A DNA stretch of 64,000 nt from Roseateles amylovorans. Its GTDB lineage: Bacteria > Pseudomonadota > Gammaproteobacteria > Burkholderiales > Burkholderiaceae_C. The notes under the pieces are model-generated. The model was not told the origin of the DNA. It searched no databases and saw only the letters and a program-made list of their open reading frames with translations. Position 1 is the first letter of the stretch; each line of letters opens with the position of its first letter. The stretch spans positions 3,720,001-3,784,000 of the forward strand of contig NZ_CP104562.2 of the NCBI RefSeq assembly GCF_025398155.2. Direction: 5' to 3'. Positions 1-9,998 of the stretch are shown here, in pieces. The translations under genes and the position numbers were made by a program.

Positions 1-86
1 GCCATCCCTGCGCCGGTGCGGCGCCTGGGGCGCCTCGGGTCTGGTCCGGCATCGGACGGGCGGCGGCGCCCGTCCCGGTCAGGCGT
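1..86. other. Intergenic edge downstream of pstB
   Basis: This short GC-rich stretch lies after the pstB stop codon and runs off the window edge. It contains an inverted repeat around 56-77 (GGACGGGCG paired with CGCCCGTCC) that could form a stem-loop, but there is no T-run after it. In related genomes phoU usually follows pstB, but no phoU coding sequence is visible here. Confidence 0.4.
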
Positions 87-872
87 TCAGCCGAACCGTC
101 CGGTGATGTAGTCCTCGGTGTCCTTGCGCTTAGGCTTCATGAACAGCTCGGCGGTCGGTCCGAATTCAATCAGATCGCCCAGATACATGTAAGCGGTGTA
201 GTCCGAGCAACGGGCCGCCTGCTGCATGTTGTGGGTGACGATGGCCACGGTGTAGTCGTGCTTGAGCTCATGGATCAGCTCTTCGATCTTGCCGGTGGAG
301 ATCGGGTCCAGCGCCGAGCAGGGTTCGTCCAGTAGCAGGACTTCCGGCTTGATCGCAATGCCGCGCGCAATGCACAGACGCTGCTGCTGGCCGCCGGAGA
401 GGCCGGAGCCGCTCTGGTTGAGCTTGTCCTTGACCTCGTTCCACAGCGCGGCCTTCTTCAGGGCCCACTCCACCCGCTCATCCATCTCGGCGCGGGACAG
501 GGTCTCGAACAGACGCACGCCGAAGGCGATGTTGTCGTAAATGGACATCGGGAACGGCGTCGGCTTCTGGAAGACCATGCCGACCTTGGCACGCACCAGC
601 GACACATCTTCCTTGCTGGTGAGGATGTCCTCGCCGTCCAGCAGGATCTGGCCTTCGGCGCGTTGCTCGGGATAGAGCTCGAACATGCGGTTGAGCGTGC
701 GCAGCAGCGTGGACTTGCCGCAGCCCGACGGGCCGATGAAGGCGGTGACCTTGTGCTCGGGGATGTCGAGGTTGATGCTCTTCAGCGCGTGGAAGCTGCC
801 GTAATAGAAATTCAGGTTGCGCACCGAAAGCTTTGCGCGCTCGGTCACTGGCATATCGACTTTGGCGTCCAT
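87..872 (-). CDS. pstB: Phosphate ABC transporter ATP-binding protein PstB
   Basis: A 261-residue ATPase that powers phosphate import through the PstA/PstC channel at the cytoplasmic face of the inner membrane. Visible motifs are Walker A GPSGCGKST (about 47-55), a Q-loop in VFQKPTPFPMS, the ABC signature LSGGQQQR, Walker B LLLDEPCSALD and the H-loop histidine in IVTHNMQQ. These, and especially the CSALDPI and QKPTPFP stretches, are typical of PstB. The frame is open further upstream, but the ATG at 872 has a strong AGGAGG ribosome site and gives the usual family length. It is the last visible gene of pstS-C-A-B, about 60 bp after pstA. Confidence 0.97.
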   Translation of the reverse strand: MDAKVDMPVTERAKLSVRNLNFYYGSFHALKSINLDIPEHKVTAFIGPSGCGKSTLLRTLNRMFELYPEQRAEGQILLDGEDILTSKEDVSLVRAKVGMVFQKPTPFPMSIYDNIAFGVRLFETLSRAEMDERVEWALKKAALWNEVKDKLNQSGSGLSGGQQQRLCIARGIAIKPEVLLLDEPCSALDPISTGKIEELIHELKHDYTVAIVTHNMQQAARCSDYTAYMYLGDLIEFGPTAELFMKPKRKDTEDYITGRFG

Positions 873-936
873 GGTCGGACCTCCTGGATGTCTTGATTCT
901 GGTGGACGATGAGGCGTGGCGGGTGAGCCCACCGCC

Positions 937-1797
937 TCAATGCTTGTTCTTGAACAGCACGCGGGCCGCGATGTTGAGCACCAGCACCCCGATGGTGATG
1001 ATGAACACACCCGCCCAGGCGAGCTTTTGCCAGTTGCCGTAGGGGCTCATGGCGAAGTCGAAGATCACCTTCGGCAGGTTGGCCATGGGACCGGAGAGGT
1101 CGGTGGACCAAAACCGGTTGTTGAAGGCGGTCAGCAGCAACGGCGCGGTTTCACCCGAGACACGGGCCAGTGCCAGCAGCACACCGGTCAGCACGCCGGC
1201 GCGGGCGGCCTTGAGCGTCACCGTCAGGATCAGCTTCCACTTGGGCGTGCCCAGTGCATAGGCGGCCTCGCGCAGGGCGTTGGGCACCAGGTTGAGCATG
1301 TTCTCGGTGGTGCGAATCACCACCGGGATGACGATCAGCGCCAGCGCGCAGATGCCGGCCCAGCCCGAGAAGCCGCGGAAGCGCAGCACGATCATGGTGT
1401 AGACAAACAGGCCGATCACGATCGACGGCGCGGACAGCAGGATGTCGTTGATGAAGCGCACGCTGTTGCCCAGCCAGGTCTTCTGGCCGTACTCCGCCAG
1501 GTAGACCCCGGCCATCACGCCGATGGGCGTGCCGATCAGCGTGGCCAGGCAGACCATCAGCGCGGAGCCGAAGATCGCGTTGGCCAGACCGCCCTCTTCC
1601 GAGTTCGGCGGCGGCGTCATCTGGCTGAAGGTGGCCCAGGTCAGGCCACCGATGCCTTGGGTGATGGTTTCGAACAGGATCCAGATCAGCCAGATCAGGC
1701 CCAGCGACATGGCGGCCATCGACAGTGTCAGCGCCACGATGTTGACGCGACGTCGCTTCTGGTACATCGCCCGACGGGCGGCGGTGGTCGCGCTCAT
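937..1797 (-). CDS. pstA: Phosphate ABC transporter permease PstA
   Basis: A 286-residue inner-membrane permease that forms the phosphate channel with PstC. It has about six hydrophobic segments and the EAAYALG-type cytoplasmic loop (residues EAAYALGTPKWKLI) that docks on the ATPase. The start codon overlaps the pstC stop in an ATGA arrangement, and an AAGGAG ribosome site lies inside the end of pstC, so the two are probably translationally coupled. Length and order fit PstA well. Confidence 0.96.
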   Translation of the reverse strand: MSATTAARRAMYQKRRRVNIVALTLSMAAMSLGLIWLIWILFETITQGIGGLTWATFSQMTPPPNSEEGGLANAIFGSALMVCLATLIGTPIGVMAGVYLAEYGQKTWLGNSVRFINDILLSAPSIVIGLFVYTMIVLRFRGFSGWAGICALALIVIPVVIRTTENMLNLVPNALREAAYALGTPKWKLILTVTLKAARAGVLTGVLLALARVSGETAPLLLTAFNNRFWSTDLSGPMANLPKVIFDFAMSPYGNWQKLAWAGVFIITIGVLVLNIAARVLFKNKH

Positions 1798-2861
1798 GTG
1801 CGAGCTCCTTCGTTCTTCTTGAGCTTGTTCAACAGGACCTTGGAGAAGGCCAGCACCACGAAGGTGATGAAGAACAGCACCAGCGCCAGGTACAGCAGCG
1901 AGGCCTGGTGCAGACTGCCCGGGCCGGATTCGCCGAATTCATTGGCCAGCACCGACGTGATGGTGTTGGCCGCCTCGAACACCGACAGCGAGTTCAGCTG
2001 GTTCATGTTGCCGATCACGAAGGTGACCGCCATGGTCTCGCCCAGGGCACGGCCCAGTCCGAGCATGATGCCGCCGATCACACCGGTCTTGGTGTAGGGC
2101 AGCACCACCTTCCAGACCACCTCCCAGGTGGTGGAACCCAGTCCGTAGGCGGATTCCTTGAGCATCGCCGGCGTGACGGTGAACACATCGCGCATCACCG
2201 AGGCGATGAACGGAATGATCATGATGGCCAGGATGATGCCGGCCGACAGAATGCCCAGCCCCACCGGCGGGCCGGAGACCAGCGTGCCCAGGTAAGGCAC
2301 GCCGCCCAGCAGCGACTGCAGCGGCTGCTGCACATAGGTGGCCAGCAGCGGGCCGAAGACAAACAGGCCCCACATGCCGTAGACGATCGACGGCACGGCA
2401 GCGAGCAGCTCGATCGCGATGCCCAGCGGGCGGCGCAGCCAGTTGGGCGCCAGCTCAGTCAGGAACAGGGCAATGCCGAAGCTCACGGGGACAGCGATCA
2501 GCAGCGCAATGAACGAGGTCACCAGCGTGCCGTAGATCATCACCAGGCCGCCGAACTTCTCCTGAACCGGATCCCAGTCGGTGCTGGTCAGGAAACCCAG
2601 GCCGAACTGCTTGATGGCCGGGGACGCGCCGATGACCAGCGACAGGATGATGCCGGCCAGCACGGCCAGGGTCAGCCAGGCGGCGCTGTGCGCCAGCACG
2701 GCGAACACGGTGTCGGCCCAGGGCGCGACGCGGCGGCGCTCGGGCGGCTTTCCCTGCTGGCGGGCGTGCTCGTCCGCACGCTGATGGTCAAGGGGATTGG
2801 CTGGAAGTATTGCGGCCACAGGGCCTCCGCTCTTGGTTGCTTCTGATTTTCTCGCGCGCAT
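1794..2861 (-). CDS. pstC: Phosphate ABC transporter permease PstC
   Basis: A 355-residue permease partner of PstA. It has a hydrophilic N-terminal tail of about 50 residues and then about six membrane spans; the ESAYGLGSTTWEVVWKV loop is the ATPase-contacting EAA motif. GRALGETMAV near the C-terminal side is typical of PstC. It follows pstS by about 140 bp, a gap that holds a stem-loop (2954-2986), and overlaps pstA by 4 bp. A GAGG stretch lies about 10 bp upstream of the chosen ATG. Confidence 0.95.
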   Translation of the reverse strand: MRARKSEATKSGGPVAAILPANPLDHQRADEHARQQGKPPERRRVAPWADTVFAVLAHSAAWLTLAVLAGIILSLVIGASPAIKQFGLGFLTSTDWDPVQEKFGGLVMIYGTLVTSFIALLIAVPVSFGIALFLTELAPNWLRRPLGIAIELLAAVPSIVYGMWGLFVFGPLLATYVQQPLQSLLGGVPYLGTLVSGPPVGLGILSAGIILAIMIIPFIASVMRDVFTVTPAMLKESAYGLGSTTWEVVWKVVLPYTKTGVIGGIMLGLGRALGETMAVTFVIGNMNQLNSLSVFEAANTITSVLANEFGESGPGSLHQASLLYLALVLFFITFVVLAFSKVLLNKLKKNEGART

Positions 2862-2953
2862 CAGGCGGCCGCCTCGATCGGTCCGCCGGGATCGATCCGC
2901 GGGGCGCCATCCGGCAAGGACTGCGCCGCAGCGGCCGATCCGTCTTGTGCGAA

Positions 2954-2986
2954 AGCCCGGTGTCCCTGGACCAGGATCACCGGGCT
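2954..2986 (-). other. Stem-loop between pstS and pstC
   Basis: A perfect 9-bp inverted repeat (AGCCCGGTG at 2954-2962, CACCGGGCT at 2978-2986) lies in the 143-bp gap between pstS and pstC. The enclosed bases can pair further. There is no T-run, so it is more likely an mRNA 3'-end stabiliser or partial terminator that sets PstS above the permeases than a full terminator. That role is inferred from the usual excess of periplasmic binding protein. Confidence 0.45.
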
Positions 2987-3004
2987 GTCGTCACTCGGTC
3001 AGGC

Positions 3005-4045
3005 TCACTTGTAGCTGATCGCCTTGCCCGAGCTGTCCTTGACGTTGTCCGCCCACTGCTTGCGGATCAGTTCCTTCACCGCGGCCGGCAGGGCCACGTA
3101 GTCCAGATCGTCGGCCATCTTGTCGCCTTGGGCAAAGGCCCAGTCGAAGAACTTCAGCGACGCGGCAGCCACGGCCGGCTTGTCCTGTTGCTTGTGCAGC
3201 AGGATGAACGTGGCACCGGTGATGGGCCAGCTGGCAGCACCCGGCTGCTCGGTCAGCACCTGGTAGAAGCTTTCGTTCCACTTGGCACCGGCGGCGGCGG
3301 CCTTGAAGGCGTCATCGCTGGGCGCGACGAAGGCGCCGGAGGCGTTCTTCATCTGCACATGGGTCATCTTGTTCTGCTTGGCGTAGGCGTATTCGACATA
3401 GCCAATCGAGTTCGGCAGACGGGTCACGTAGGACGACACGCCCTCGTTGCCCTTGCCGCCCGCGCCGGTGGGCCAGTTCACGGCCGTGCCTTCACCGACC
3501 TTGGACTTCCACTCGGCGTTCACCTTCGACAGGTAGTTGGTGAACAGGAAGCTGGTGCCCGAGCCGTCGGCGCGACGGACCACGGCGATGGTGGCATCCG
3601 GCAGCGACACGCCCGGGTTCAGGCCGGTGATCGCCACATCGTTCCACTTGGTGACCTTGCCCAGGTAGATGTCGCCCAGCACCTGGCCGGTCAGCTTGAT
3701 CTGGCCGGGGGCCACGCCCTTGATGTTGACCACCGGCACCACGCCGCCGATGACCGTCGGGAACTGCACCAGGCCGTCCTTGGCCAGTTGGTCGTCCTTC
3801 AGGGGCGCGTCAGAGGCACCGAAATCGACCGTCTTGGCCTGGATCTGCTTCAGGCCGGCACCGGAACCGATGGACTGGTAGTTGATCCGAACGCCGGTGG
3901 CCTTGTTGTAGGCATCCGCCCACTTGGTGTAGATCGGCGCGGGGAACGAGGCGCCGGCACCGGTCACCTCTTGGGCGTGGGCCACGGAAAACAGGGTGGC
4001 GCAAGCGGCGAACAACAAGCCAGCACGGAATTGATTCATGGTCAT
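3005..4045 (-). CDS. pstS: Periplasmic phosphate-binding protein PstS
   Basis: A 346-residue protein that captures inorganic phosphate in the periplasm and delivers it to PstCAB. It starts with a Sec signal peptide cleaved after about residue 24 (SVAHA then QEV). The mature chain begins with GAGASFPAPIY and contains the ligand-binding stretches GSGAGLKQI, FGASDAPL and RADGSGTS. The first ATG (4045) has AGGA four bases upstream; a second in-frame ATG two codons later is possible. It is the promoter-proximal pst gene and has PhoB-type repeats upstream (4085-4117), so induction by phosphate starvation is expected. Confidence 0.96.
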   Translation of the reverse strand: MTMNQFRAGLLFAACATLFSVAHAQEVTGAGASFPAPIYTKWADAYNKATGVRINYQSIGSGAGLKQIQAKTVDFGASDAPLKDDQLAKDGLVQFPTVIGGVVPVVNIKGVAPGQIKLTGQVLGDIYLGKVTKWNDVAITGLNPGVSLPDATIAVVRRADGSGTSFLFTNYLSKVNAEWKSKVGEGTAVNWPTGAGGKGNEGVSSYVTRLPNSIGYVEYAYAKQNKMTHVQMKNASGAFVAPSDDAFKAAAAGAKWNESFYQVLTEQPGAASWPITGATFILLHKQQDKPAVAAASLKFFDWAFAQGDKMADDLDYVALPAAVKELIRKQWADNVKDSSGKAISYK

Positions 4046-4084
4046 TCAGTCCTATCGCGAGGGTTGGTAAGCGAACGGAACCAG

Positions 4085-4117
4085 ATGCTATGACCCGAAT
4101 GTGACACAACCATGACG
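4085..4117 (-). promoter_or_regulatory. Pho box and -10 for pstS
   Basis: Read on the minus strand, GTCA half-sites recur exactly every 11 bp (cores at plus positions 4113-4116, 4102-4105 and 4091-4094), giving CGTCATGGTTG, TGTCACATTCG and GGTCATAGCAT. Direct repeats of CTGTCA-like heptamers at 11-bp pitch are the known form of PhoB-binding Pho boxes. The last unit runs into TAGCAT, a reasonable -10, about 40 bp upstream of the pstS start. Binding by PhoB is inferred; phoB itself is outside the window. Confidence 0.7.
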
Positions 4118-4196
4118 TTGGTGACAGACCGTCGCCGGGGTGCGCGGCACCCGCCCTCAGAGGGGAATCGCCCGGAAGAGCCGGACTGGCGACGAG

Positions 4197-4241
4197 TTGT
4201 CATATTGGATTCACCCCGTTGTCATGTTCGGTCTCTACGCT
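4197..4241 (+). promoter_or_regulatory. Second Pho-box-like array, toward the fasciclin gene
   Basis: On the plus strand TTGTCATATTG, GATTCACCCCG and TTGTCATGTTC follow one another at exactly 11-bp pitch (4197-4229). The first and third are good Pho half-sites and the middle one is degenerate. A possible -10 (TACGCT, 4236-4241) follows at the spacing expected for a PhoB-activated promoter. The array points away from pstS and ends about 60 bp before the fasciclin lipoprotein start, so the two genes may be co-regulated from divergent promoters. Confidence 0.55.
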
Positions 4242-4288
4242 CGCGGCCGTCGGGCGAGAGGCCCGTCAACGGAGCCTGAGGAGAACTG

Positions 4289-4804
4289 ATGATGACTGCA
4301 TCGAAGCTGACTGTGCGCACGACCCTGCGTGCGATGGGGGGACTGATGAGCGCTGCGGCGTTGGTGGCCCTGACGGCCTGCGCCACCGCGCCGGCCCCTG
4401 CCCCGCTGGCTGACAGCCTGAAGCGCGAGCCGGAACTGAGCACCTTCAACCGCCTGGTCGACCAGGCTGGCTTGCGCGAGCAACTGCGCGCCGCCGGCCC
4501 GATCACCGTTTTCGCCCCCAGCGATGAGGCCTTCAAGGCGGTGCCCGCCAAGCAAATGGAAGCCCTGGCGGCGGATCCGGCGCTGCTGAAGTCGGTCCTG
4601 ACCTATCACGTCGTGGGCAGCAAGGTCGCCTCGGCCGATGCCAAGGCCGGCAGCCTGAAGTCAATGCAAGGCGCATCGCTGGCCGTCGCCCGTGCCGGCA
4701 GCTTCCTGACTGTGGAGGACGCGATGGTCCAGAAGGCCGACCTGGCTGCCACCAATGGCGTGGCCCATGTGATCGACCGCGTCCTGATGCCCCCGAAGAA
4801 GTAA
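4289..4804 (+). CDS. Fasciclin-domain lipoprotein
   Basis: A 171-residue protein with a lipoprotein signal ending in the lipobox LTAC (Cys at about residue 32) and one fasciclin (FAS1) domain from about residue 45 to the end. Visible FAS1 hallmarks are the H1-type motif ITVFAPSDEAF, the YHVV motif and the C-terminal NGVAHVIDRVL. FAS1 domains mediate adhesion or protein-protein contact; the partner here is unknown. A GAGGAG ribosome site precedes two adjacent ATG codons (4289, 4292). A strong terminator follows, so it is probably monocistronic, and the upstream Pho-like repeats suggest phosphate control. Confidence 0.88.
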   Translation: MMTASKLTVRTTLRAMGGLMSAAALVALTACATAPAPAPLADSLKREPELSTFNRLVDQAGLREQLRAAGPITVFAPSDEAFKAVPAKQMEALAADPALLKSVLTYHVVGSKVASADAKAGSLKSMQGASLAVARAGSFLTVEDAMVQKADLAATNGVAHVIDRVLMPPKK

Positions 4805-4837
4805 GCGCCTCGACGCTGCCAGAACCAATGCAACTTC

Positions 4838-4865
4838 AGCCGAGGCTCACGCCTCGGCTTTTTTT
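4838..4865 (+). terminator. Rho-independent terminator after the fasciclin gene
   Basis: An 8-bp perfect stem (AGCCGAGG, 4838-4845, with CCTCGGCT, 4852-4859) with a six-base loop is followed by a run of T to 4865. It sits about 35 bp after the fasciclin stop codon and just before the convergent glmM end, so it may serve both strands. Confidence 0.85.
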
Positions 4866-4904
4866 CGTCTGCGCAGCCCCGAACCGATGGCCGGGCTCCG
4901 ACGG

Positions 4905-6239
4905 TCAGCCGCGAATCGCCTCGGCCAGCCGCTCGGCGCAGCGCTGTGCGAGGTCCTTCTCGCTGGCTTCGACCATCACCCGCAGCAGCGGCTCGGTGCC
5001 GGATTTGCGGATCAGCACACGGCCGCGGTCGCCCAGCTCGGCGGTGACTTCCGCCTCGGTGCGCGCCAGGGCGGCATTGCTTTTCCAGTCCTGCTGGTCG
5101 GGCTGCAGTCGCACATTGATCAGCGTCTGCGGGAACAGCGACACACCGTCGAGCAGATCCACCAGGGGTCGACCGCTGCGGCTCACCGCCTCCAGCACCA
5201 TCAGGCTGCTGACGATGCCGTCACCGGTGGTGTGCTTGTCCAGCGCCAGCAGATGGCCGGAGCCTTCGCCGCCCAGTTGCCAGCCGCGGGCAGCCAGCTC
5301 TTCGAGGACATAGCGGTCGCCGACCTTGGCGCGGACGAATTCCACATCCCGCTGGCGCAGGGCCAGTTCGACCGCCATGTTGGTCATCAGCGTGCCGACC
5401 GCACCGGGCACCCGCTCACCGCGGGCCAGCCGATCGGCCACCATGACATAAAGCAGCTCGTCGCCGTTGTAGAGGCGGCCGTCGGCATCGACCATCTGCA
5501 GCCGGTCGGCATCGCCGTCCAGGGCAATGCCGTAATGCGCGCCGTGGGTTCGCACGGCGTCGACCAGCGCCGCCGGTGCGGTGGCGCCGACCTTGTCGTT
5601 GATGTTGAAGCCATCCGGCTTGCAGCCGATGGAGATGACCTCCGCACCGAGCTCATGGAACACCGCCGGCGCGACCTGATAGGCCGCCCCGTTGGCAGCG
5701 TCCACCACCAGCTTCATGCCGCGCAGGCTGAGGTCCCCGCTGAAGCAGGCCTTGCAGAACTCGATGTAGCGGCCTTGCGCATCATCCAGCCGGCGGGCGC
5801 GGCCCAGGCTCGCGGAATCGACCCAGACGGGCGGCTCTTCGAGCACCGCTTCCACATCCAGCTCCCAGGCGTCCGGCAGCTTTTCGCCCTTGGACGAGAA
5901 GAACTTGATGCCGTTGTCGGCGAACGGATTGTGAGAGGCCGAAATCACCACGCCCAGGTGCTGGCGCAGTGCCCGCGTGAGGTAGGCGACGCCCGGCGTG
6001 GGCAACGGTCCGGTCAGCAGCACATTCACGCCGGCCGACGCGAAGCCGGCCTCGAGGGCGGACTCCAGCATATAGCCGGAGATGCGGGTGTCCTTGCCAA
6101 TCAGGACGCTGGGTTTGGCATAGCTGCGTTTGAGGACGCGACCCACCGCATGACCCAGGCGAAGCATGAAATCGGGGGTGATGGGGGTTTGACCCACCGT
6201 GCCACGGATCCCATCGGTACCGAAATACTTCCGGCTCAT
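4905..6239 (-). CDS. glmM: Phosphoglucosamine mutase
   Basis: A 444-residue cytoplasmic enzyme that converts glucosamine-6-phosphate to glucosamine-1-phosphate for UDP-GlcNAc, and so for peptidoglycan and lipopolysaccharide. It opens with KYFGTDGIRG. The phosphorylated serine lies in ISASHNP (Ser102, the same number as in E. coli GlmM). The metal loop DGDADR, the sugar loop GEGSGH and the phosphate-binding RKSGTEP are all present. An AGGAGG ribosome site precedes the ATG. The order rlmE-ftsH-folP-glmM is conserved in proteobacteria; here glmM follows folP by 65 bp. Confidence 0.97.
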   Translation of the reverse strand: MSRKYFGTDGIRGTVGQTPITPDFMLRLGHAVGRVLKRSYAKPSVLIGKDTRISGYMLESALEAGFASAGVNVLLTGPLPTPGVAYLTRALRQHLGVVISASHNPFADNGIKFFSSKGEKLPDAWELDVEAVLEEPPVWVDSASLGRARRLDDAQGRYIEFCKACFSGDLSLRGMKLVVDAANGAAYQVAPAVFHELGAEVISIGCKPDGFNINDKVGATAPAALVDAVRTHGAHYGIALDGDADRLQMVDADGRLYNGDELLYVMVADRLARGERVPGAVGTLMTNMAVELALRQRDVEFVRAKVGDRYVLEELAARGWQLGGEGSGHLLALDKHTTGDGIVSSLMVLEAVSRSGRPLVDLLDGVSLFPQTLINVRLQPDQQDWKSNAALARTEAEVTAELGDRGRVLIRKSGTEPLLRVMVEASEKDLAQRCAERLAEAIRG

Positions 6240-6304
6240 AAGGTGCGACCTCCTGAATTCTCTGATTCACGGATTGTCGCCCATGCAGCGAACGGTTCCG
6301 CGGG

Positions 6305-7162
6305 CTAAGCGCCGGTGTTCAAGGGACCTCCGAAGGCCTGCCAGACCTTCAGCGCATCCACCGTGGCTGCCACATCATGCACCCGCACCACCCGCGCGCC
6401 CCGCGCCACCGACGCCAGCGCCGCCGACAGACTCGCCGGCAAGCGCTCATCGACCGCGCGTCCGGTCAAGGCACCGAGCGTCGATTTGCGCGACCAGCCC
6501 ACCAGCAGCGGACAGCCCAGTGCCAGCAGCTCATGCTGACGCCGCTGCAGCTCGGTGTTCTGCTCGACCGTCTTCGCAAAGCCGTAACCCGGATCCAGCG
6601 TGATCCGCTGCCGAGCCACACCCAGCGACAGCATGCGATTCAGGCGCGCCTGAAGGAAGTCGCGCACCTCGTCCACCACATCGGTGTACTGGGTCTGCTG
6701 CTGCATGCTGGCGGGATCGCCACGCATGTGCATCAGGCAAAGACCGACCGATCCATGCGCGGCCACCAGCGCCTCCGCACCGGCGTCACGCAGGGCCTGC
6801 ACGTCATTGATGATGTCCACGCCCAAATCGAGCGCCCGACGCATCACCTCGGCCTTGCAGGTGTCCACCGAGACCGGTATGCCCAGACTCAAGGCCGCGC
6901 GAACCACCGGCTCCAGCCGCTTCCATTCCTCCTCGGCCGTGACCTTGGGCGCTCCGGGACGGGTCGACTCACCGCCCAGATCGAGGATGTCCACCCCCTC
7001 GCCCAGCAAGCGCTCGCAGAAGTTGATCGCCCGGACCGCATCGTTGTGCTGCCCGCCGTCCGAGAACGAATCAGGGGTGACATTGACGATGCCCATGACC
7101 AACGGACGCTCGGCCAGGTCGAGGTCGAAGCGGGTGGTGGTCCAGATCTGCGAAGCACTCAT
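6305..7162 (-). CDS. folP: Dihydropteroate synthase
   Basis: A 285-residue enzyme of folate synthesis that joins p-aminobenzoate to 6-hydroxymethyl-dihydropterin pyrophosphate; it is the sulfonamide target. Diagnostic stretches are GIVNVTPDSFSDGG near residue 24, DLGGESTRPGA, the pterin-binding DIINDV and GWSRKS. The start at 7162 gives a normal length, but no clear ribosome site precedes it; the upstream DNA there is a short tandem repeat (7174-7199). It lies between ftsH and glmM, but the 373-bp gap after ftsH contains a hairpin, so it may have its own promoter. Confidence 0.95.
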   Translation of the reverse strand: MSASQIWTTTRFDLDLAERPLVMGIVNVTPDSFSDGGQHNDAVRAINFCERLLGEGVDILDLGGESTRPGAPKVTAEEEWKRLEPVVRAALSLGIPVSVDTCKAEVMRRALDLGVDIINDVQALRDAGAEALVAAHGSVGLCLMHMRGDPASMQQQTQYTDVVDEVRDFLQARLNRMLSLGVARQRITLDPGYGFAKTVEQNTELQRRQHELLALGCPLLVGWSRKSTLGALTGRAVDERLPASLSAALASVARGARVVRVHDVAATVDALKVWQAFGGPLNTGA

Positions 7163-7315
7163 GGATGGAAGGCGGAAGAACGGAAGAACGGAAGAACGGG
7201 TGGGCAGACGTCTGCAGTGGCGGCCGCCGGCAGCGACGCATCCCCAACGACCCGCACCCTACTCCTGATGACGCGTCGGCGAGTTCGAGATCGATAGAAC
7301 TTGAGCCGATGGCCA

Positions 7316-7350
7316 GGAAACGGGAAACGGGAAACGGGAAACGGGAAACG
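7316..7350. repeat. Heptamer tandem array, 5 x GGAAACG
   Basis: Five uninterrupted exact copies of a 7-bp unit fill 35 bp between ftsH and folP. It is non-coding on both strands as far as I can see. Such perfect arrays are prone to slippage and should vary between strains. Confidence 0.9.
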
Positions 7351-7375
7351 ACCGAGAGCATAGGTCGAAAATGAA

Positions 7376-7405
7376 GAAAGGCCGGTTCGCAGGAACCGGC
7401 CTTTC
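7376..7405 (-). terminator. Terminator-like hairpin after ftsH
   Basis: A perfect 12-bp stem (GAAAGGCCGGTT, 7376-7387, with AACCGGCCTTTC, 7394-7405) and a six-base loop lie about 130 bp after the ftsH stop. Read on the minus strand it is followed by a T-rich stretch (TTCATTTT); the plus-strand side is also pyrimidine-rich. It probably ends the ftsH transcript and separates it from folP. Confidence 0.65.
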
Positions 7406-7535
7406 TCTTGAGGCGATCGACTAGGCAGAGGCGGTGGATGCGGCGTGCCGCAGTCTCGCCCGCCGTCAGGCCCCGATCCGTGCTGGCGGAACTGGTGCCC
7501 AAAGCACCCGCGCTGCCGGCCGTGTCATCAGCGGA

Positions 7536-9440
<1,905 letters not shown>

Positions 9441-9998
9441 CGCGACTCCTTTGTCATTCCGTCACCGCTGCGCCGCCTCACAACGGCGGCGCCGGTCATT
9501 CACGGCACATGGGGTTGATTCTATGGCAGTCAAGTGCCTGACCATGATTGGCAATCCCACGCGCGTCGATAGATATTGCCATGGCCGCGCCTGTCCGAGC
9601 CGCCAAAGCAAGAGCAACTTTCCTCATTGATCGCCGAATTACCCGATCAACAGGGGCTTTGCGGGTCATCCCGCACAGCCTGCCATCCCTTTGGCCACCC
9701 AGTTTCGACCCCACTCGCAGCGCACTTTCGCGCCGTCATCCCGCGGAGCCAGCGGACCAGCCGGCGGGTTTTTCAACTCAATCACTGTCCATTTCCAGCG
9801 TCATCCTCCTCCACCCGGGACGTTGAGGCCGGAAATTTCAGCAAATTTCTGATCGATGTCGGGCTCACGCCCTGGCTGCCAGCCTGAAAAGACTGGAAAA
9901 CTTCAACCTTTGCCTCATCAGCAAGCCTTGCTGCCGCCCCTCCCCGCCGCCAATGCCCTGGACGGGGAGCGGGCACCTGCTGAGAGGTCAATCCCCGG
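9441..9998. other. ftsH-rlmE gap, no gene recognised
   Basis: About 560 bp with slightly lower GC than the flanking genes. Small open frames occur on both strands, but none has a recognisable product, ribosome site or family feature. It presumably holds the ftsH promoter. I see no convincing RNA or terminator. Confidence 0.6.

Larger units (their letters stand above)
7163..7535. other. folP-ftsH gap with two short tandem arrays
   Basis: No gene is visible. The gap holds three copies of GGAAGAAC (7174-7197), five exact copies of the heptamer GGAAACG (7316-7350) and a terminator-like hairpin (7376-7405). The heptamer array lies between that hairpin and folP. Confidence 0.8.

Noticed and set aside
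7316..7350. Possible iteron or replication origin
   Set aside because: Heptamers are adjacent with no DnaA-like boxes, AT-rich unwinding region or rep gene; simple slippage explains them.
9548..9826. Small plus-strand frame between ftsH and rlmE
   Set aside because: No ribosome site, no recognisable domain and composition like the surrounding non-coding DNA.
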